Shown: piece by piece, positions 16,175 to 25,093 of the stretch
Position numbering within the stretch: position 1 is the first letter of the stretch
Layout: the number at the start of each line of letters is the position of its first letter
Assembly (NCBI RefSeq): GCF_004122735.1
Contig: NZ_SDIF01000046.1
Span: 1-50,831 of the forward strand
Length of the DNA: 50,831 nucleotides
Reading direction: 5' to 3'
Source of the DNA: Streptomyces sioyaensis
GTDB lineage: Bacteria; Actinomycetota; Actinomycetes; Streptomycetales; Streptomycetaceae
Translations under genes and position numbers: made by a program
The notes under the pieces: generated by a model
Database searches by the model: none
Seen by the model: only the letters and a program-made list of their open reading frames with translations
Told to the model about the DNA's origin: nothing

Positions 16175-18226
16175 ATGGGCATCCGATTCGGCGGCGACTA
16201 CAACCCCGAGCAGTGGCCCAAGGAGGTGTGGGCCGAGGATCTGAAGCTGATGAAGGCGGCCCACGTCAACATGGTCACCGCCGGGATCTTCTCCTGGGCC
16301 AGGGTCGAACCCCGGCCCGGCGCCTGGGACTTCGGCTGGTTCGACCGCGTCATGGACGGCCTGGCGGGCGCCGGGATCGCCGTCTGCCTGGCGACCATGA
16401 CCGCCTCACCACCGCCCTGGCTCTCCCGCGCGCACCCCGGGATCCTGCCCGAGGACGCCGACGGCCGGCGCCGCTGGCCCGGCGGCCGGCAGCACTACTG
16501 CCCCTCCAGCCCCGTCTACCGCACACATGCCGTACGCCTCGTCGAACAGCTCGCCGCCCGCTACGCCGGCCACCCGGCGCTCGCCATGTGGCACGTCGGC
16601 AACGAATACGGCTGCCACACCCGCCAGTGCTACTGCGAGGTGTCGGCCGACGACTTCCGGCGCTGGCTGCGCGCCCGCTACGGCGGCATCGAGGCGCTGA
16701 ACGCCGCCTGGTCGACGGCCTTCTGGTCGCAGGCGTACGGCGACTTCGACGAGGTGCTGCCGCCCCGCACCGCCCCCACCTTCCCCAACCCCGCACAGCA
16801 GCTGGACTATCTGCGCTTCGGCGACGAGGCGCTGCGCGCCTGCTACCTGGCGGAGAAGGCCGTACTGGAGCGCGTCACGCCCGGGGTGCCGGTCACCACC
16901 AATCTGATGCCGCAGCACAAGCCCGTCGACGCGTTCGCCTGGGCCCCGCACATGGACGCGATGGCGCTGGACTTCTACCAGGACCCGTATGTGCCCGACG
17001 ACCACATCCGGGCGGGCTACGTCTTCGACCTGATGCGCTCGGCCCGCGACGGGAAGCCCTGGATGCTGCTGGAACAGGCGCCGGGCGCGGTCAACTGGCG
17101 CCCCCGTAACGGCCCCAAGCCGCCCGGCGCGATGCGGCTGTGGAGCTGGCAGGCGGTCGCCCAGGGCGCGGATGCGGTGCTGTATTTCCAGTGGCGGCAG
17201 TCGCTGGGCGGCGCGGAGAAGTTCCACTCGGCGATGCTGCCGCACGGCGGCACCGACACCCGGATCTTCCGTGAAGTGGCGCAGCTGGGACGGGAGTTGG
17301 CGGCCCTGCCGGACATCGAGGGGACCCGTTCGCGGGCAGATGTGGCGCTGCTGGCGGACTGGCCCAGCTGGTGGGCGCTGGAGCTGGACTCCAAACCGTC
17401 GACCGCGTTGGACCACTCCCGGATCGCGCTGGACCACTACCGGCCGCTCTTCGAGGCGGGCGTGGCCTGCGATGTGGTGCCACCGCGGCGCGAGCTGTCC
17501 GGCTACCGGCTGGTCGTGGTGCCCAACCTGTATCTGCTCACCGCGTCCGACGCCCGCCGGCTGACCGCCTATGTCCACGCCGGCGGCCAACTACTGGTGT
17601 CCTTCTTCTCCGGCATCGTCGACGAGTACGACCGGGTGCACCCCGGCGGCTATCCGGCGCCGCTGCGGGAGCTGCTGGGGCTGCGGGTGGAGGAGTTCTG
17701 GCCGCTGGACGCGGGACGATCGGTGGCGGTCGGCCGCGGAACCTACGCGGGGCGGGCTGACCTGTGGTCGGAGGCCATCGAACTCGAAGGGGCCGAGGCG
17801 CTGGCCCACTTCACGGACGGCGACCTCGCCGGCCGGCCCGCGCTCACCCGGCACACCTACGGGCAGGGCACGGCCTGGTACCTCGGCACCCGACTCGAAG
17901 CGACCCTGATGCGGACCCTGCTGGACGATGTCCGTGCGGCGGCCGGCGTGGCCCCCGTACTGCCGGGCCTACCGACGGGCGTCCAGGCCACCCTCCGCGA
18001 GGGCACCGGCGGGGGCTATCTCTTCCTGCTCAACCACGGGACGCGGCCCGTGGAGGTCGGACTGCCGACCCCGATGCGGGACGCACTCGCGGCGGCGAAC
18101 GGAGCGGACGGAGCGGACGGAACGGACGGAACAGATGGAGCGGACGGAGCGGACGGGGCCGAGGAAGCGGTCGTCGACCGGATCACGCTGGGGGCCCGGG
18201 GCGTGGCGGTCCTGACCGAGGCCTAG
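16175..18226 (+). CDS. beta-galactosidase, glycoside hydrolase family 42
   Basis: 683 aa. Hydrolyses terminal beta-galactosides; no signal peptide, so cytoplasmic. The TIM-barrel domain has acid/base E144 in WHVGNEYGC, nucleophile E300 in MLLEQAPG, and the four-Cys zinc cluster of GH42 (C109, C147, C152, C154). The trimerisation domain spans about 390-590, and a C-terminal beta domain follows. That last domain contains a low-complexity GAD/GTD repeat (about 641-660) coded by 9-bp tandem units. A strong AGGAGGT site precedes ATG 16175. The gal operon downstream could use the released galactose. Confidence 0.95.
   Translation: MGIRFGGDYNPEQWPKEVWAEDLKLMKAAHVNMVTAGIFSWARVEPRPGAWDFGWFDRVMDGLAGAGIAVCLATMTASPPPWLSRAHPGILPEDADGRRRWPGGRQHYCPSSPVYRTHAVRLVEQLAARYAGHPALAMWHVGNEYGCHTRQCYCEVSADDFRRWLRARYGGIEALNAAWSTAFWSQAYGDFDEVLPPRTAPTFPNPAQQLDYLRFGDEALRACYLAEKAVLERVTPGVPVTTNLMPQHKPVDAFAWAPHMDAMALDFYQDPYVPDDHIRAGYVFDLMRSARDGKPWMLLEQAPGAVNWRPRNGPKPPGAMRLWSWQAVAQGADAVLYFQWRQSLGGAEKFHSAMLPHGGTDTRIFREVAQLGRELAALPDIEGTRSRADVALLADWPSWWALELDSKPSTALDHSRIALDHYRPLFEAGVACDVVPPRRELSGYRLVVVPNLYLLTASDARRLTAYVHAGGQLLVSFFSGIVDEYDRVHPGGYPAPLRELLGLRVEEFWPLDAGRSVAVGRGTYAGRADLWSEAIELEGAEALAHFTDGDLAGRPALTRHTYGQGTAWYLGTRLEATLMRTLLDDVRAAAGVAPVLPGLPTGVQATLREGTGGGYLFLLNHGTRPVEVGLPTPMRDALAAANGADGADGTDGTDGADGADGAEEAVVDRITLGARGVAVLTEA
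18099..18162 (+). repeat. 9-bp tandem repeat inside the beta-galactosidase gene
   Basis: About seven GGA-GC/AC-GGAC units code for Gly-Ala-Asp or Gly-Thr-Asp triplets. The unit is a multiple of three, so copy-number changes keep the frame. Confidence 0.8.
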
Positions 18227-18286
18227 GAGGGTGCGGTTGAGGGCAGCCCTGATCATCTGGCTCCGCACATGGTCGCCCAACACGTC

Positions 18287-18601
18287 CTAGTCCGGGAGGG
18301 AGAAGCCCTCGGGCGGCGTGCCCTCGACGAACAGCATCCCCACCGTGACCTTGCCCTCTCGTATCTCCCGGGCCCGTCGGTATTCGGAGGAGTCGTACCA
18401 CTCCCGGATCCGGTCCATATCGGGAAACTCGATGACCACGAGCCGGGAGGAGTCCCAGGTGCCTTCGACGGGTTCGGGAGTGGGGCCCGCGACCAGGTAC
18501 CGGCCGCCGTAGCTGAGGATGGACTTCTGGGCCACGTGTGCGTAGGCCAGGCCGGCCTCCTCGTCGAGCACATTGACGTTGACGATGACGTAAGCGGGCA
18601 T
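18287..18601 (-). CDS. DUF1330 protein (dimeric alpha-beta barrel)
   Basis: 104 aa. Matches the DUF1330 pattern: MPAYVIVNVNVLDEEAGLAYA, a YGGRYLVAG turn, PVEGTWDSSRLVVIEFPDMDRIREWYDSSEYRRAREIRE, and a C-terminal VGMLFVEG strand. The family is a small ferredoxin-like barrel of unknown function, often single-gene. The ATG 18601 start gives the usual N-terminus. Convergent with the beta-galactosidase gene; the 60-bp gap shows no clear hairpin. The 235 bp upstream (18602-18836) hold nothing I can identify. Confidence 0.8.
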   Translation of the reverse strand: MPAYVIVNVNVLDEEAGLAYAHVAQKSILSYGGRYLVAGPTPEPVEGTWDSSRLVVIEFPDMDRIREWYDSSEYRRAREIREGKVTVGMLFVEGTPPEGFSLPD

Positions 18602-18836
18602 GGGGGTCCCCGATTCCTTTGGACACGGCGTGTACTTCTGTTGCGGCGGAGACTATGCGTCGCTCGCTGAGGCGGTGGAGACCGCCGGCAACGCCGTGCC
18701 CGACAGCGACCGCAGCGGCGGGCTGCCGGCGCGGAGTCAGCCCCTGAGAGAGGGGCACGCGCTACTCGGCTTGGCTCGTGATCGCCGGACAGGCCCTAGG
18801 CGTACGCGCCGGAACAACGCCCCCGCCCCCCGCCGC

Positions 18837-19607
18837 TCACGGCACCGGTACCGACGCCGCCGCGGCCTCCAGCTCGACCGGGCCGACGCCGGCCCGGCGG
18901 GCCAGGGCCACTGCCGCGAGGGTGGAGTGCACGCCAAGCTTGCCGAGCACGTTCTGCATGTGGGTGCGGACCGTGTGCGGGGAGAGGAACAGCCGCTCGG
19001 CGACCGCCTTGCGGCCCAGGCCCGCCACCATGCAGCGCAGTACCTCGTGTTCGCGCGGGGTCAGCGACTCCACCAGCCGCTCGCTCTCCGAGCGGTGCTT
19101 GCGGGCGGCCGTCAGCTCCCGGAGCACACCGGTGAGAAGCGCGGGCGGCAGATGCGTTTCGTCACGGAGGACGCCACGGATCACGGCGAGCAGCCGGGAG
19201 AGCGAGCAGTCCTTGGCGACCCAGCCGGAGGCGCCGGCCTGGAGGGCGGCGGCCGCGCGGCGCGGGTCGTCGCGGTCGGCGAGAACGACGGTGCGCAGAT
19301 ACGGATGGCTGGTGCGCAGGCCGGAGACCAGCGCGATGCCGTCCCGCGGGCAGGCGCGCGGCACGCTCTCGCGCAGTGGTGCCGACGACTGCGGCGGCAC
19401 CGCGAGCAGCGGCGCGGTGAGGTCGGCGTCGGCGAGCAGCACGTCGAAGCGGCGGCCGTCGGTGGCCGCGCGGTCCAGATTGCGCAGGGCCGCAGGCGCG
19501 CTGCCCGCGGCCGCGACGTCCACGTCCTGCTCCGCGGCGAGCGCGGCCGCCAGGGATTCGGCGAAGATGCGGTGGTCGTCGACCACCAGAACCCGGATGC
19601 GTTGCAC
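18837..19607 (-). CDS. NarL/LuxR-family response regulator
   Basis: 256 aa. Receiver: acidic pair in RVLVVDDHRIFAESL, phospho-acceptor Asp in FDVLLADADL, conserved Lys in SGWVAKD. A ~30-residue insertion (PPQSSAPLRESVPRACPRD) lies between beta-3 and beta-4, and the beta-4 Ser/Thr is replaced by Ala (VVLAD). The C-terminal LuxR helix-turn-helix is LTPREHEVLRCMVAGLGRKAVAERLFLSPHTVRTHMQNVLGKLGV. Start GTG 19607 is preferred because AGGGGGT precedes it; an ATG 30 bases upstream has no SD. No partner kinase is adjacent. A spaced inverted repeat at 19641-19725 lies just upstream and may be its binding site. Confidence 0.85.
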   Translation of the reverse strand: MQRIRVLVVDDHRIFAESLAAALAAEQDVDVAAAGSAPAALRNLDRAATDGRRFDVLLADADLTAPLLAVPPQSSAPLRESVPRACPRDGIALVSGLRTSHPYLRTVVLADRDDPRRAAAALQAGASGWVAKDCSLSRLLAVIRGVLRDETHLPPALLTGVLRELTAARKHRSESERLVESLTPREHEVLRCMVAGLGRKAVAERLFLSPHTVRTHMQNVLGKLGVHSTLAAVALARRAGVGPVELEAAAASVPVP

Positions 19608-19640
19608 AGAGACCCCCTGTCCCGGTGAACGGACCATAGC

Positions 19641-19725
19641 GGGCACGACACCCGGATTGAAGATCGCCTCAGCCGCACGGCCGCCGCCGCGCCGGCTTCG
19701 CCACCCCACCCCGGGTGTCGTACCC
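19641..19725. promoter_or_regulatory. spaced inverted repeat upstream of the NarL-type regulator
   Basis: GGGCACGACACCCGG (19641-19655) and CCGGGTGTCGTACCC (19711-19725) are inverted copies with one mismatch, separated by 55 bp. Position 34 bp before the regulator start suggests a looped operator or a leader stem. Confidence 0.45.
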
Positions 19726-19873
19726 GAACGGTCTCGCCCCCTGATCGGCACCGGCCCCCACCGGTGCAGGATCTCAGCGTACGGACGGGGTGCGGCGAGG
19801 GAAGGTGATTGACGAAACTGCTTGCCCGGGCGGGCCATTCGGCAGCCGTCAGGCGGCCGCGCGCCGGCGTGCC

Positions 19874-21118
19874 CTACTCGATGCGGTGCGCCCCCGCACC
19901 GGGGACGGCCTCGAAGATCCGCGGCCGGGCATGGCCGGCCGCCGCGAACGCCTCGGTGACGGCCGCGCCGACCTCCGTGGCGTCCGCCTCCTCGACGAGC
20001 ACGATCGCCGAGCCGCCGAAGCCGCCGCCGGTCATCCGGGCCCCGAGGGCGCCCGCCTCCCGAGCGGCGTCGACGGCGAGATCGAGTTCGGGGCAGGAGA
20101 TCGCGAAGTCGTCGCGGAGCGAGGCGTGACCGGCCGTCAGCAGGGGGCCGATGGCCCGGATGCGGCCTGCGTCGAGGTGGGCGACGACCTCTTCGACGCG
20201 GTGGTTCTCGGTGACGATGTGCCGGACGAGGGCCTGGACGACGGGATCGTGGGCCAACTCGACGAGGACCTCGGGCAGATGCGCGTACGGCACGTCACGC
20301 AGGGCCCGCACCCCGAGCGCCCGCGCGCCACGCTCACAGCCGGCGCGCCGCTCGGCATATGCGCCGTCGCCCAGCTCGTGCTGCACCCGGGTGTCCACCA
20401 CGAGGAGCCGCAGCCCCTCCCCCGCCAGGTCGAACGGGATCTGCCGCCGGGTGAGGTCGCGGGTGTCCAGGAACAGGGCGTGGCCCGCGGTGCAGCAGGC
20501 CGCGGCGGTCTGATCCATGATCCCGCAGGGCACCCCGACGAAGGCGTTCTCGGCCCGCTGGGCGAGCTGCGCCAGCCGCTGCGACTGCTGGCCGAGCGCA
20601 TGAAGATCGTTGAGGGCGAGCGCGGTGGCGACCTCCAGGGCGGCGGAGGAGGAGAGTCCGGCTCCGGTGGGGACCGTGCTCTCGAAGTGCAGATCCGCAC
20701 CGCCGACGGACAGACCGGCCTCCTGCATCGCCCAGACGACGCCGGCCGGATACGCGGCCCAGCCCCCGCTGCGCTGCGCTCCGCCCCGGCTGCGCTCCAG
20801 CGCCTCGGACGCCGGGCCCGGCGCCGGCCGCAGCGCGTCGGTGCGCAGTTCGACGATGCCGCCGCCGACGCCGCCGGAGTGCAGCCTCAGCACCCCGTCG
20901 GTGCGGGCCGAGGCGGCGGCGATCGTGGTGTGCGGAAGGGCCAGCGGCATCACGAAACCGTCGTTGTAATCGGTGTGTTCACCGATCAGATTGACCCGGC
21001 CGGGCGCCGCCCACAGGCCCGTGGGCGCGGCGCCGTACACGGCGGCGAACCGCTCCGCCGCGTGCCGGGCGCGCTGCGCGTGCCCGGTGGCCGGGGTGAC
21101 GGCTCCGTGAGCGGTCAT
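19874..21118 (-). CDS. galK: galactokinase
   Basis: 414 aa. Phosphorylates galactose to galactose-1-phosphate, first step of the Leloir pathway. GHMP-kinase motifs are present: PGRVNLIGEHTDYNDGFVMP (the galactokinase signature), PTGAGLSSSAALEVA (ATP loop) and MTGGGFGGSAIVLV near the C-terminus. A ~25-residue insertion rich in Arg/Gly/Ala (PASEALERSRGGAQRSGG) sits between the first two motifs. The ATG shares its A with the galE stop (TGATG), so the genes are translationally coupled. Last gene of galTEK. Confidence 0.95.
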   Translation of the reverse strand: MTAHGAVTPATGHAQRARHAAERFAAVYGAAPTGLWAAPGRVNLIGEHTDYNDGFVMPLALPHTTIAAASARTDGVLRLHSGGVGGGIVELRTDALRPAPGPASEALERSRGGAQRSGGWAAYPAGVVWAMQEAGLSVGGADLHFESTVPTGAGLSSSAALEVATALALNDLHALGQQSQRLAQLAQRAENAFVGVPCGIMDQTAAACCTAGHALFLDTRDLTRRQIPFDLAGEGLRLLVVDTRVQHELGDGAYAERRAGCERGARALGVRALRDVPYAHLPEVLVELAHDPVVQALVRHIVTENHRVEEVVAHLDAGRIRAIGPLLTAGHASLRDDFAISCPELDLAVDAAREAGALGARMTGGGFGGSAIVLVEEADATEVGAAVTEAFAAAGHARPRIFEAVPGAGAHRIE

Positions 21119-22092
21119 CAGGACTCCTTCGTCCGATCGAGGTGCTGCGCGAACTGCCAGGCGTCGGCGACGATGCCGGAGAGGTCGGCGCGGCTGGGCC
21201 GCCAGCCGAGGCGGTCGATGGCGGTCTGTGCGGAGGCGACCAGTACGGCGGGGTCGCCGGCGCGGCGCGGGGCGGCGATCTCGGGGACGGGGTGGCCGGT
21301 GACCTTGCGGACGGTCTCGATGACCTCGCGGACGGAGAAGCCGTTGCCGTTGCCGAGGTTGCAGATCAGATGCTCGCCCGCGCCGGCCGCGTCGAGGGCG
21401 AGGAGGTGGGCCTCGGCGAGGTCGGCGACGTGGATGTAGTCGCGTACGCAGGTGCCGTCGGGGGTGGGGTAGTCGTCGCCGTAGACGGAGATCGCCTCGC
21501 GCTTGCCCTGGGCGACCTGGAGGACGAGCGGGATGAGGTGCGACTCGGGGTCGTGGCGCTCGCCGCAGCTGCCGTAGGCGCCGGCGACGTTGAAGTAGCG
21601 CAGCGAGACGGCGGCCAGGCCGTGGGCGGCGGCCTCGCCGCTGATCATGTGGTCGACGGCGAGCTTGCTGGCGCCGTAGGGGCTGGTGGGCGCGGTCTCG
21701 GCGGACTCGGTGATCGGCGTGGACGCCGGCTCGCCGTAGGTGGCCGCGGTGGAGGAGAAGACGAGGGTGCGGACACCGGCGTCGCGCATGGCGGCGAGCA
21801 GGTCCATGGTGCCGCCGACGTTGTTGCGCCAGTACTTCTCGGGGTCGGCCACGGACTCGCCGACCTGGGAGAAGGCGGCGAAGTGCAGCACCGCGTCGTA
21901 CGAGGGGTCGAGCCACTTCGCCGCGTCCTGGATGCGGCCCTCAAGGAAATGGGCTCCGGCGGGGATGCCGTCGCGGTGGCCGGTGGACAGGTCGTCCAGC
22001 ACGGTGACCTCGTGGCCGGCCTGCAGCAGATGCGCCGCAACGACACTGCCGACATATCCGGCACCGCCCGTGACCAGGTACTTCTTGCTCAC
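21118..22092 (-). CDS. galE: UDP-glucose 4-epimerase
   Basis: 324 aa. Interconverts UDP-galactose and UDP-glucose using bound NAD. The Rossmann motif TGGAGYVG is at residues 8-15, catalytic Ser/Thr in VFSSTAATYGEP, and YGASK carries catalytic Tyr and Lys. The C-terminal substrate region includes LRYFNVAGAYGSCGE and PTPDGTCVRDYIHV. GTG 22092 overlaps the galT stop by 4 bases (GTGA). Middle gene of galTEK. Confidence 0.96.
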   Translation of the reverse strand: MSKKYLVTGGAGYVGSVVAAHLLQAGHEVTVLDDLSTGHRDGIPAGAHFLEGRIQDAAKWLDPSYDAVLHFAAFSQVGESVADPEKYWRNNVGGTMDLLAAMRDAGVRTLVFSSTAATYGEPASTPITESAETAPTSPYGASKLAVDHMISGEAAAHGLAAVSLRYFNVAGAYGSCGERHDPESHLIPLVLQVAQGKREAISVYGDDYPTPDGTCVRDYIHVADLAEAHLLALDAAGAGEHLICNLGNGNGFSVREVIETVRKVTGHPVPEIAAPRRAGDPAVLVASAQTAIDRLGWRPSRADLSGIVADAWQFAQHLDRTKES

Positions 22093-23147
22093 TTGCTCGC
22101 TACCTCTCGCAGTCGCTCGGCCGCGGCCTCCGGCGGCACATCATTGATGAACACGTTCATGCCGGATTCGGAACCCGCGAGAAACTTCAGCTTGCCGGAA
22201 GTGCGGCGAATGGTGAAAAGCTCGAGGTGGAGTGCAAATTCTCCGCGGTGCTCGGCGTGCAGCGGAGCCTGGTGCCAGGCCGCGATGTACGGCGTGCGGG
22301 CGGTGCGCTCCCCGTCCCCTTCGTCGAAGATCCGGTCGAACCGCCGCAAGACTTCCAGGTAAACCTGTGGGAATTCGGTGCGCGCCGCGTCGTCGAGCGC
22401 GAGCAGGTCGGGTACCCGGCGCTTGGGGTAGAGGTGCACCTCGTACGGCCAGTGGGCGGCGTACGGGACGAAGGCCACCCAGTGCGCACCTTCCAGGACG
22501 ATGCGGCGGCCGTCGGCCAGCTCCCCGTCGACCACCTCGTCGAAGAGGTTGCCCCCGCCGGTGGCCGTACGGTGCGCCGCGAGCGAGCCGAGCATGCGCG
22601 AGGTGCGCGGGGTGACGAAGGGGTACGCGTAGATCTGGCCGTGCGGATGACCGAGGGTGACGCCGATCTCCTCGCCGCGGTTCTCGAAGCAGAAGACCTG
22701 TTCCACGCCCGGAAGTTGGGACAGTTCGGCGGTGCGGTCGGTCCAGACCTCCAGGACCAGGGCGGCCTGCTCGTCGGTGAGGTCGGCGAAGGAGGCGTCG
22801 TGGTCGGAGGTGAAGCAGACCACCTCGCAGCGGCCGCGGTCCCCGGCGAGGGAGGGGAAGCGGTTCTCGAAGACGGCGACGTCGTAGTCGGGGGCGGGGA
22901 TCTCGGAGTGCCGCCCCTCGCGGGAGGGGCACAGCGGGCACTCGTCGGCCGGCGGGTGGTAGGTGCGGGCCTGACGGTGCGAGGCGATGGCGACCCGGTC
23001 GCCGAGCAGGCGGTCCTCGCGGATCTCGGCGGCGGTGGCGACGGGGTCGAGGGGGCGGGGGTCGGGCTCGTCGCGTACGGCGTCGTCGCGCAGGTCGTAG
23101 TAGATGAGCTCCCGGCCGTCCGCCAGCCGGGTCGTCGTCTTCTTCAC
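22089..23147 (-). CDS. galT: galactose-1-phosphate uridylyltransferase
   Basis: 352 aa. Transfers UMP from UDP-glucose to galactose-1-phosphate. Active-site HPHGQ at 167-171 with nucleophile H169; zinc-site Cys pair C70 and C73 in CPLC; ENRFPSLAG and a C-terminal HLELF segment are typical. GTG 23147 is preceded by GAGGAG on the minus strand. First gene of the operon; the promoter must lie in the 245-bp divergent gap shared with the symporter gene. Confidence 0.96.
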   Translation of the reverse strand: MKKTTTRLADGRELIYYDLRDDAVRDEPDPRPLDPVATAAEIREDRLLGDRVAIASHRQARTYHPPADECPLCPSREGRHSEIPAPDYDVAVFENRFPSLAGDRGRCEVVCFTSDHDASFADLTDEQAALVLEVWTDRTAELSQLPGVEQVFCFENRGEEIGVTLGHPHGQIYAYPFVTPRTSRMLGSLAAHRTATGGGNLFDEVVDGELADGRRIVLEGAHWVAFVPYAAHWPYEVHLYPKRRVPDLLALDDAARTEFPQVYLEVLRRFDRIFDEGDGERTARTPYIAAWHQAPLHAEHRGEFALHLELFTIRRTSGKLKFLAGSESGMNVFINDVPPEAAAERLREVASK

Positions 23148-23166
23148 GGGAGCTCCTCATCCACTC

Positions 23167-23200
23167 CAAACACAAACAAACACAATGAAGCACAACTAAA
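23167..23200. promoter_or_regulatory. A/C-rich direct repeats upstream of galT (candidate gal operator)
   Basis: On the plus strand the stretch consists of overlapping CAAACA, AAACAC, CACAA and ACTAAAC words, i.e. repeated TGTTTG/TTTGTG on the galT strand, strongly atypical for this G+C-rich genome. Repeated short T/G words upstream of gal genes suggest a DeoR-type or similar sugar-responsive repressor. From memory, the Streptomyces galP1 promoter has direct hexamer repeats as operator. Confidence 0.5.
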
Positions 23201-23274
23201 CAGCAGCGTCAATGTGGGGCCCACGGCCCGACATTTAGGACAAACCGTCTACCCCGGTCACGAATCAACAACTC

Positions 23275-23297
23275 AAACGAACAGAAGTGTTCAGTTT
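23275..23297. promoter_or_regulatory. inverted repeat near the symporter promoter
   Basis: AAACGAACA (23275-23283) and TGTTCAGTTT (23288-23297) form an imperfect palindrome with a perfect GAACA-GAAG-TGTTC core, about 95 bp before the symporter start. A candidate operator in the galT/symporter divergent gap. Confidence 0.35.
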
Positions 23298-23392
23298 CTC
23301 AACGACCGAGCGTAGCTTTTTGTGCGTTCAGCTCGCGCACACCGCTCTGTCTCCTGGGGGACACCCCCCGGACCCCCGAAAAGAGTGCCCTC

Positions 23393-25063
23393 ATGATCAC
23401 GCTGGCCGAAGGGCTACGGCTCCCCACCAACGGGCTCGACTACACCATCCTGGCCATCTACTTCGCCGTCGTCCTCGGCATCGGATTCGCGGCCAGGCGC
23501 AGTGTGAAGACGAGCCTGGACTTCTTCCTCTCCGGGCGGTCACTGCCTGCCTGGGTCACCGGCCTCGCCTTCGTCGCCGCCAACCTCGGCGCCACCGAGA
23601 TCCTCGGGATGGCCGCCAACGGTGCGCAGTACGGGGCCTACACCGTCCACTGGTACTGGATCGGCGCCATCCCGGCCATGGTCTTCCTCGGCCTGGTGAT
23701 GATGCCGTTCTACTACGGCTCCAAGGTCCGCTCGGTGCCGGAATTCCTGCTGCACCGCTTCGGACCGTCCTCCCACCTGCTGTCGTCCGTGATCTTCGCC
23801 GTCTCGTCGGTCCTGATCGCGGGCGTCAACCTCTACGCCATGGCGATCGTGCTGCAGGCGCTGCTCGGCTGGCCGCAGTGGGTCGCGATCGTGATCGCCG
23901 GGCTGTTCGTCCTCGCGTACATCACCGTCGGCGGTCTGTCCTCGGCGATCTACAACGAGGTGCTCCAGTTCTTCGTCATCCTGGCCGCGCTGATCCCGCT
24001 GACCGTCGTCGGCCTCAAGCGCGTCGGCGGCTGGGACGGGCTGACCCACTCACTGACCTCCTCGCACGGCGACGCCTTCCTGACCGCCTGGAAGGGCACC
24101 GGCATCGGCGAGTCCAACCCGCTCGGCGCCAACTGGCTCACCATCGTCCTCGGCCTGGGCTTCGTGATGAGCTTCGGCTACTGGACCACCAACTTCGCCG
24201 AGGTCCAGCGCGCGCTGTCCGCGAAGAACCTCTCCGCCGCCCAGCGCACCCCGCTGATCGCCGCCTTCCCCAAGATCTTCATCCCGCTGGTGGTGGTCGT
24301 CCCCGGCCTGATCGCGCTGGTCATGGAGCCGACGCTGGGCAAGTCCGCGGGCGGGCTGCAGTACAACGACGCGATTCCGGTGCTGATGCGGGACCTGCTC
24401 CCCAACGGTGTGCTCGGCATCGCCGTCACCGGCCTGCTCGCCGCCTTCATGGCCGGTATGGCGGCCAACGTCTCGTCGTTCAACACGGTCTTCACCAACG
24501 ACATCTGGGCCGCGTACCTCAAGAAGGGCCGCGAGGACCGCTACTACCTGGCGACCGGGCGGGTGGTCACCGCGGTCGGCGTGCTGATCGGCATGGGTAC
24601 CGCCTTCATCGCCTCGTCCTTCAGCAACATCATGAACTACCTCCAGACGCTCTTCTCCTTCTTCAACGTGCCGCTGTTCGTCGTCTTCATCATCGGCATG
24701 TTCTGGAAGCGGACCAGCGCCGCGGCCGGCTTCTGGGGGCTGCTCTCCGGGACCGTGGCCGCGATGGTCAACTACTTCTGGTTCTACAAGCAGGGCATCA
24801 TCTCGATCCCCTCCGACCAGGGCGCCAACTTCGTCTCCTCGATCGTCGCCTTCGTCGTCGGCGCGCTCGTCATGGTCGTCGTCACCATGGTCACCAAGCC
24901 CAAGCCCGCCGCATCCCTCGCCGGCCTGGTCTACGGCACCCGGTCACCCGGCATGGAAGAGCCGCCGGCCGAGGGCGACGACGCCTGGTACCGCAAGCCC
25001 GCGCTGCTGGGCTGGGGCGCGCTCGTCCTCGCCGCCGTCTGCTACATCCCGTTCTCCTTCTGA
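23393..25063 (+). CDS. sodium:solute symporter (SGLT-like), probable galactose/sugar importer
   Basis: 556 aa, about 14 hydrophobic helices. SSS-family features are LDFFLSGRSLPAWVTGLAFVAANLGATEILG in the first helices (the unwound TM1 region), the GLLAAFMAGMAANVSSFNTVFTNDIW segment (sodium-site TM8 with Ser/Asn) and WKRTSAAAGFWGLLSG. This is the vertebrate SGLT/vSGLT-like type that carries glucose or galactose with Na+. Its divergence from galT supports galactose as substrate, by inference. A small membrane protein gene follows after 30 bp. Confidence 0.9.
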   Translation: MITLAEGLRLPTNGLDYTILAIYFAVVLGIGFAARRSVKTSLDFFLSGRSLPAWVTGLAFVAANLGATEILGMAANGAQYGAYTVHWYWIGAIPAMVFLGLVMMPFYYGSKVRSVPEFLLHRFGPSSHLLSSVIFAVSSVLIAGVNLYAMAIVLQALLGWPQWVAIVIAGLFVLAYITVGGLSSAIYNEVLQFFVILAALIPLTVVGLKRVGGWDGLTHSLTSSHGDAFLTAWKGTGIGESNPLGANWLTIVLGLGFVMSFGYWTTNFAEVQRALSAKNLSAAQRTPLIAAFPKIFIPLVVVVPGLIALVMEPTLGKSAGGLQYNDAIPVLMRDLLPNGVLGIAVTGLLAAFMAGMAANVSSFNTVFTNDIWAAYLKKGREDRYYLATGRVVTAVGVLIGMGTAFIASSFSNIMNYLQTLFSFFNVPLFVVFIIGMFWKRTSAAAGFWGLLSGTVAAMVNYFWFYKQGIISIPSDQGANFVSSIVAFVVGALVMVVVTMVTKPKPAASLAGLVYGTRSPGMEEPPAEGDDAWYRKPALLGWGALVLAAVCYIPFSF

Positions 25064-25093
25064 ACCCGTCCGAACCAGCGGAGTTGACGCACC

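Noticed and set aside
23355..23375. GGGGGACACCCCCC near the symporter leader, resembling the end of the 145-312 element
   Set aside because: Only a G5/C5 palindrome is shared; no inverted partner or CTAG border is found.
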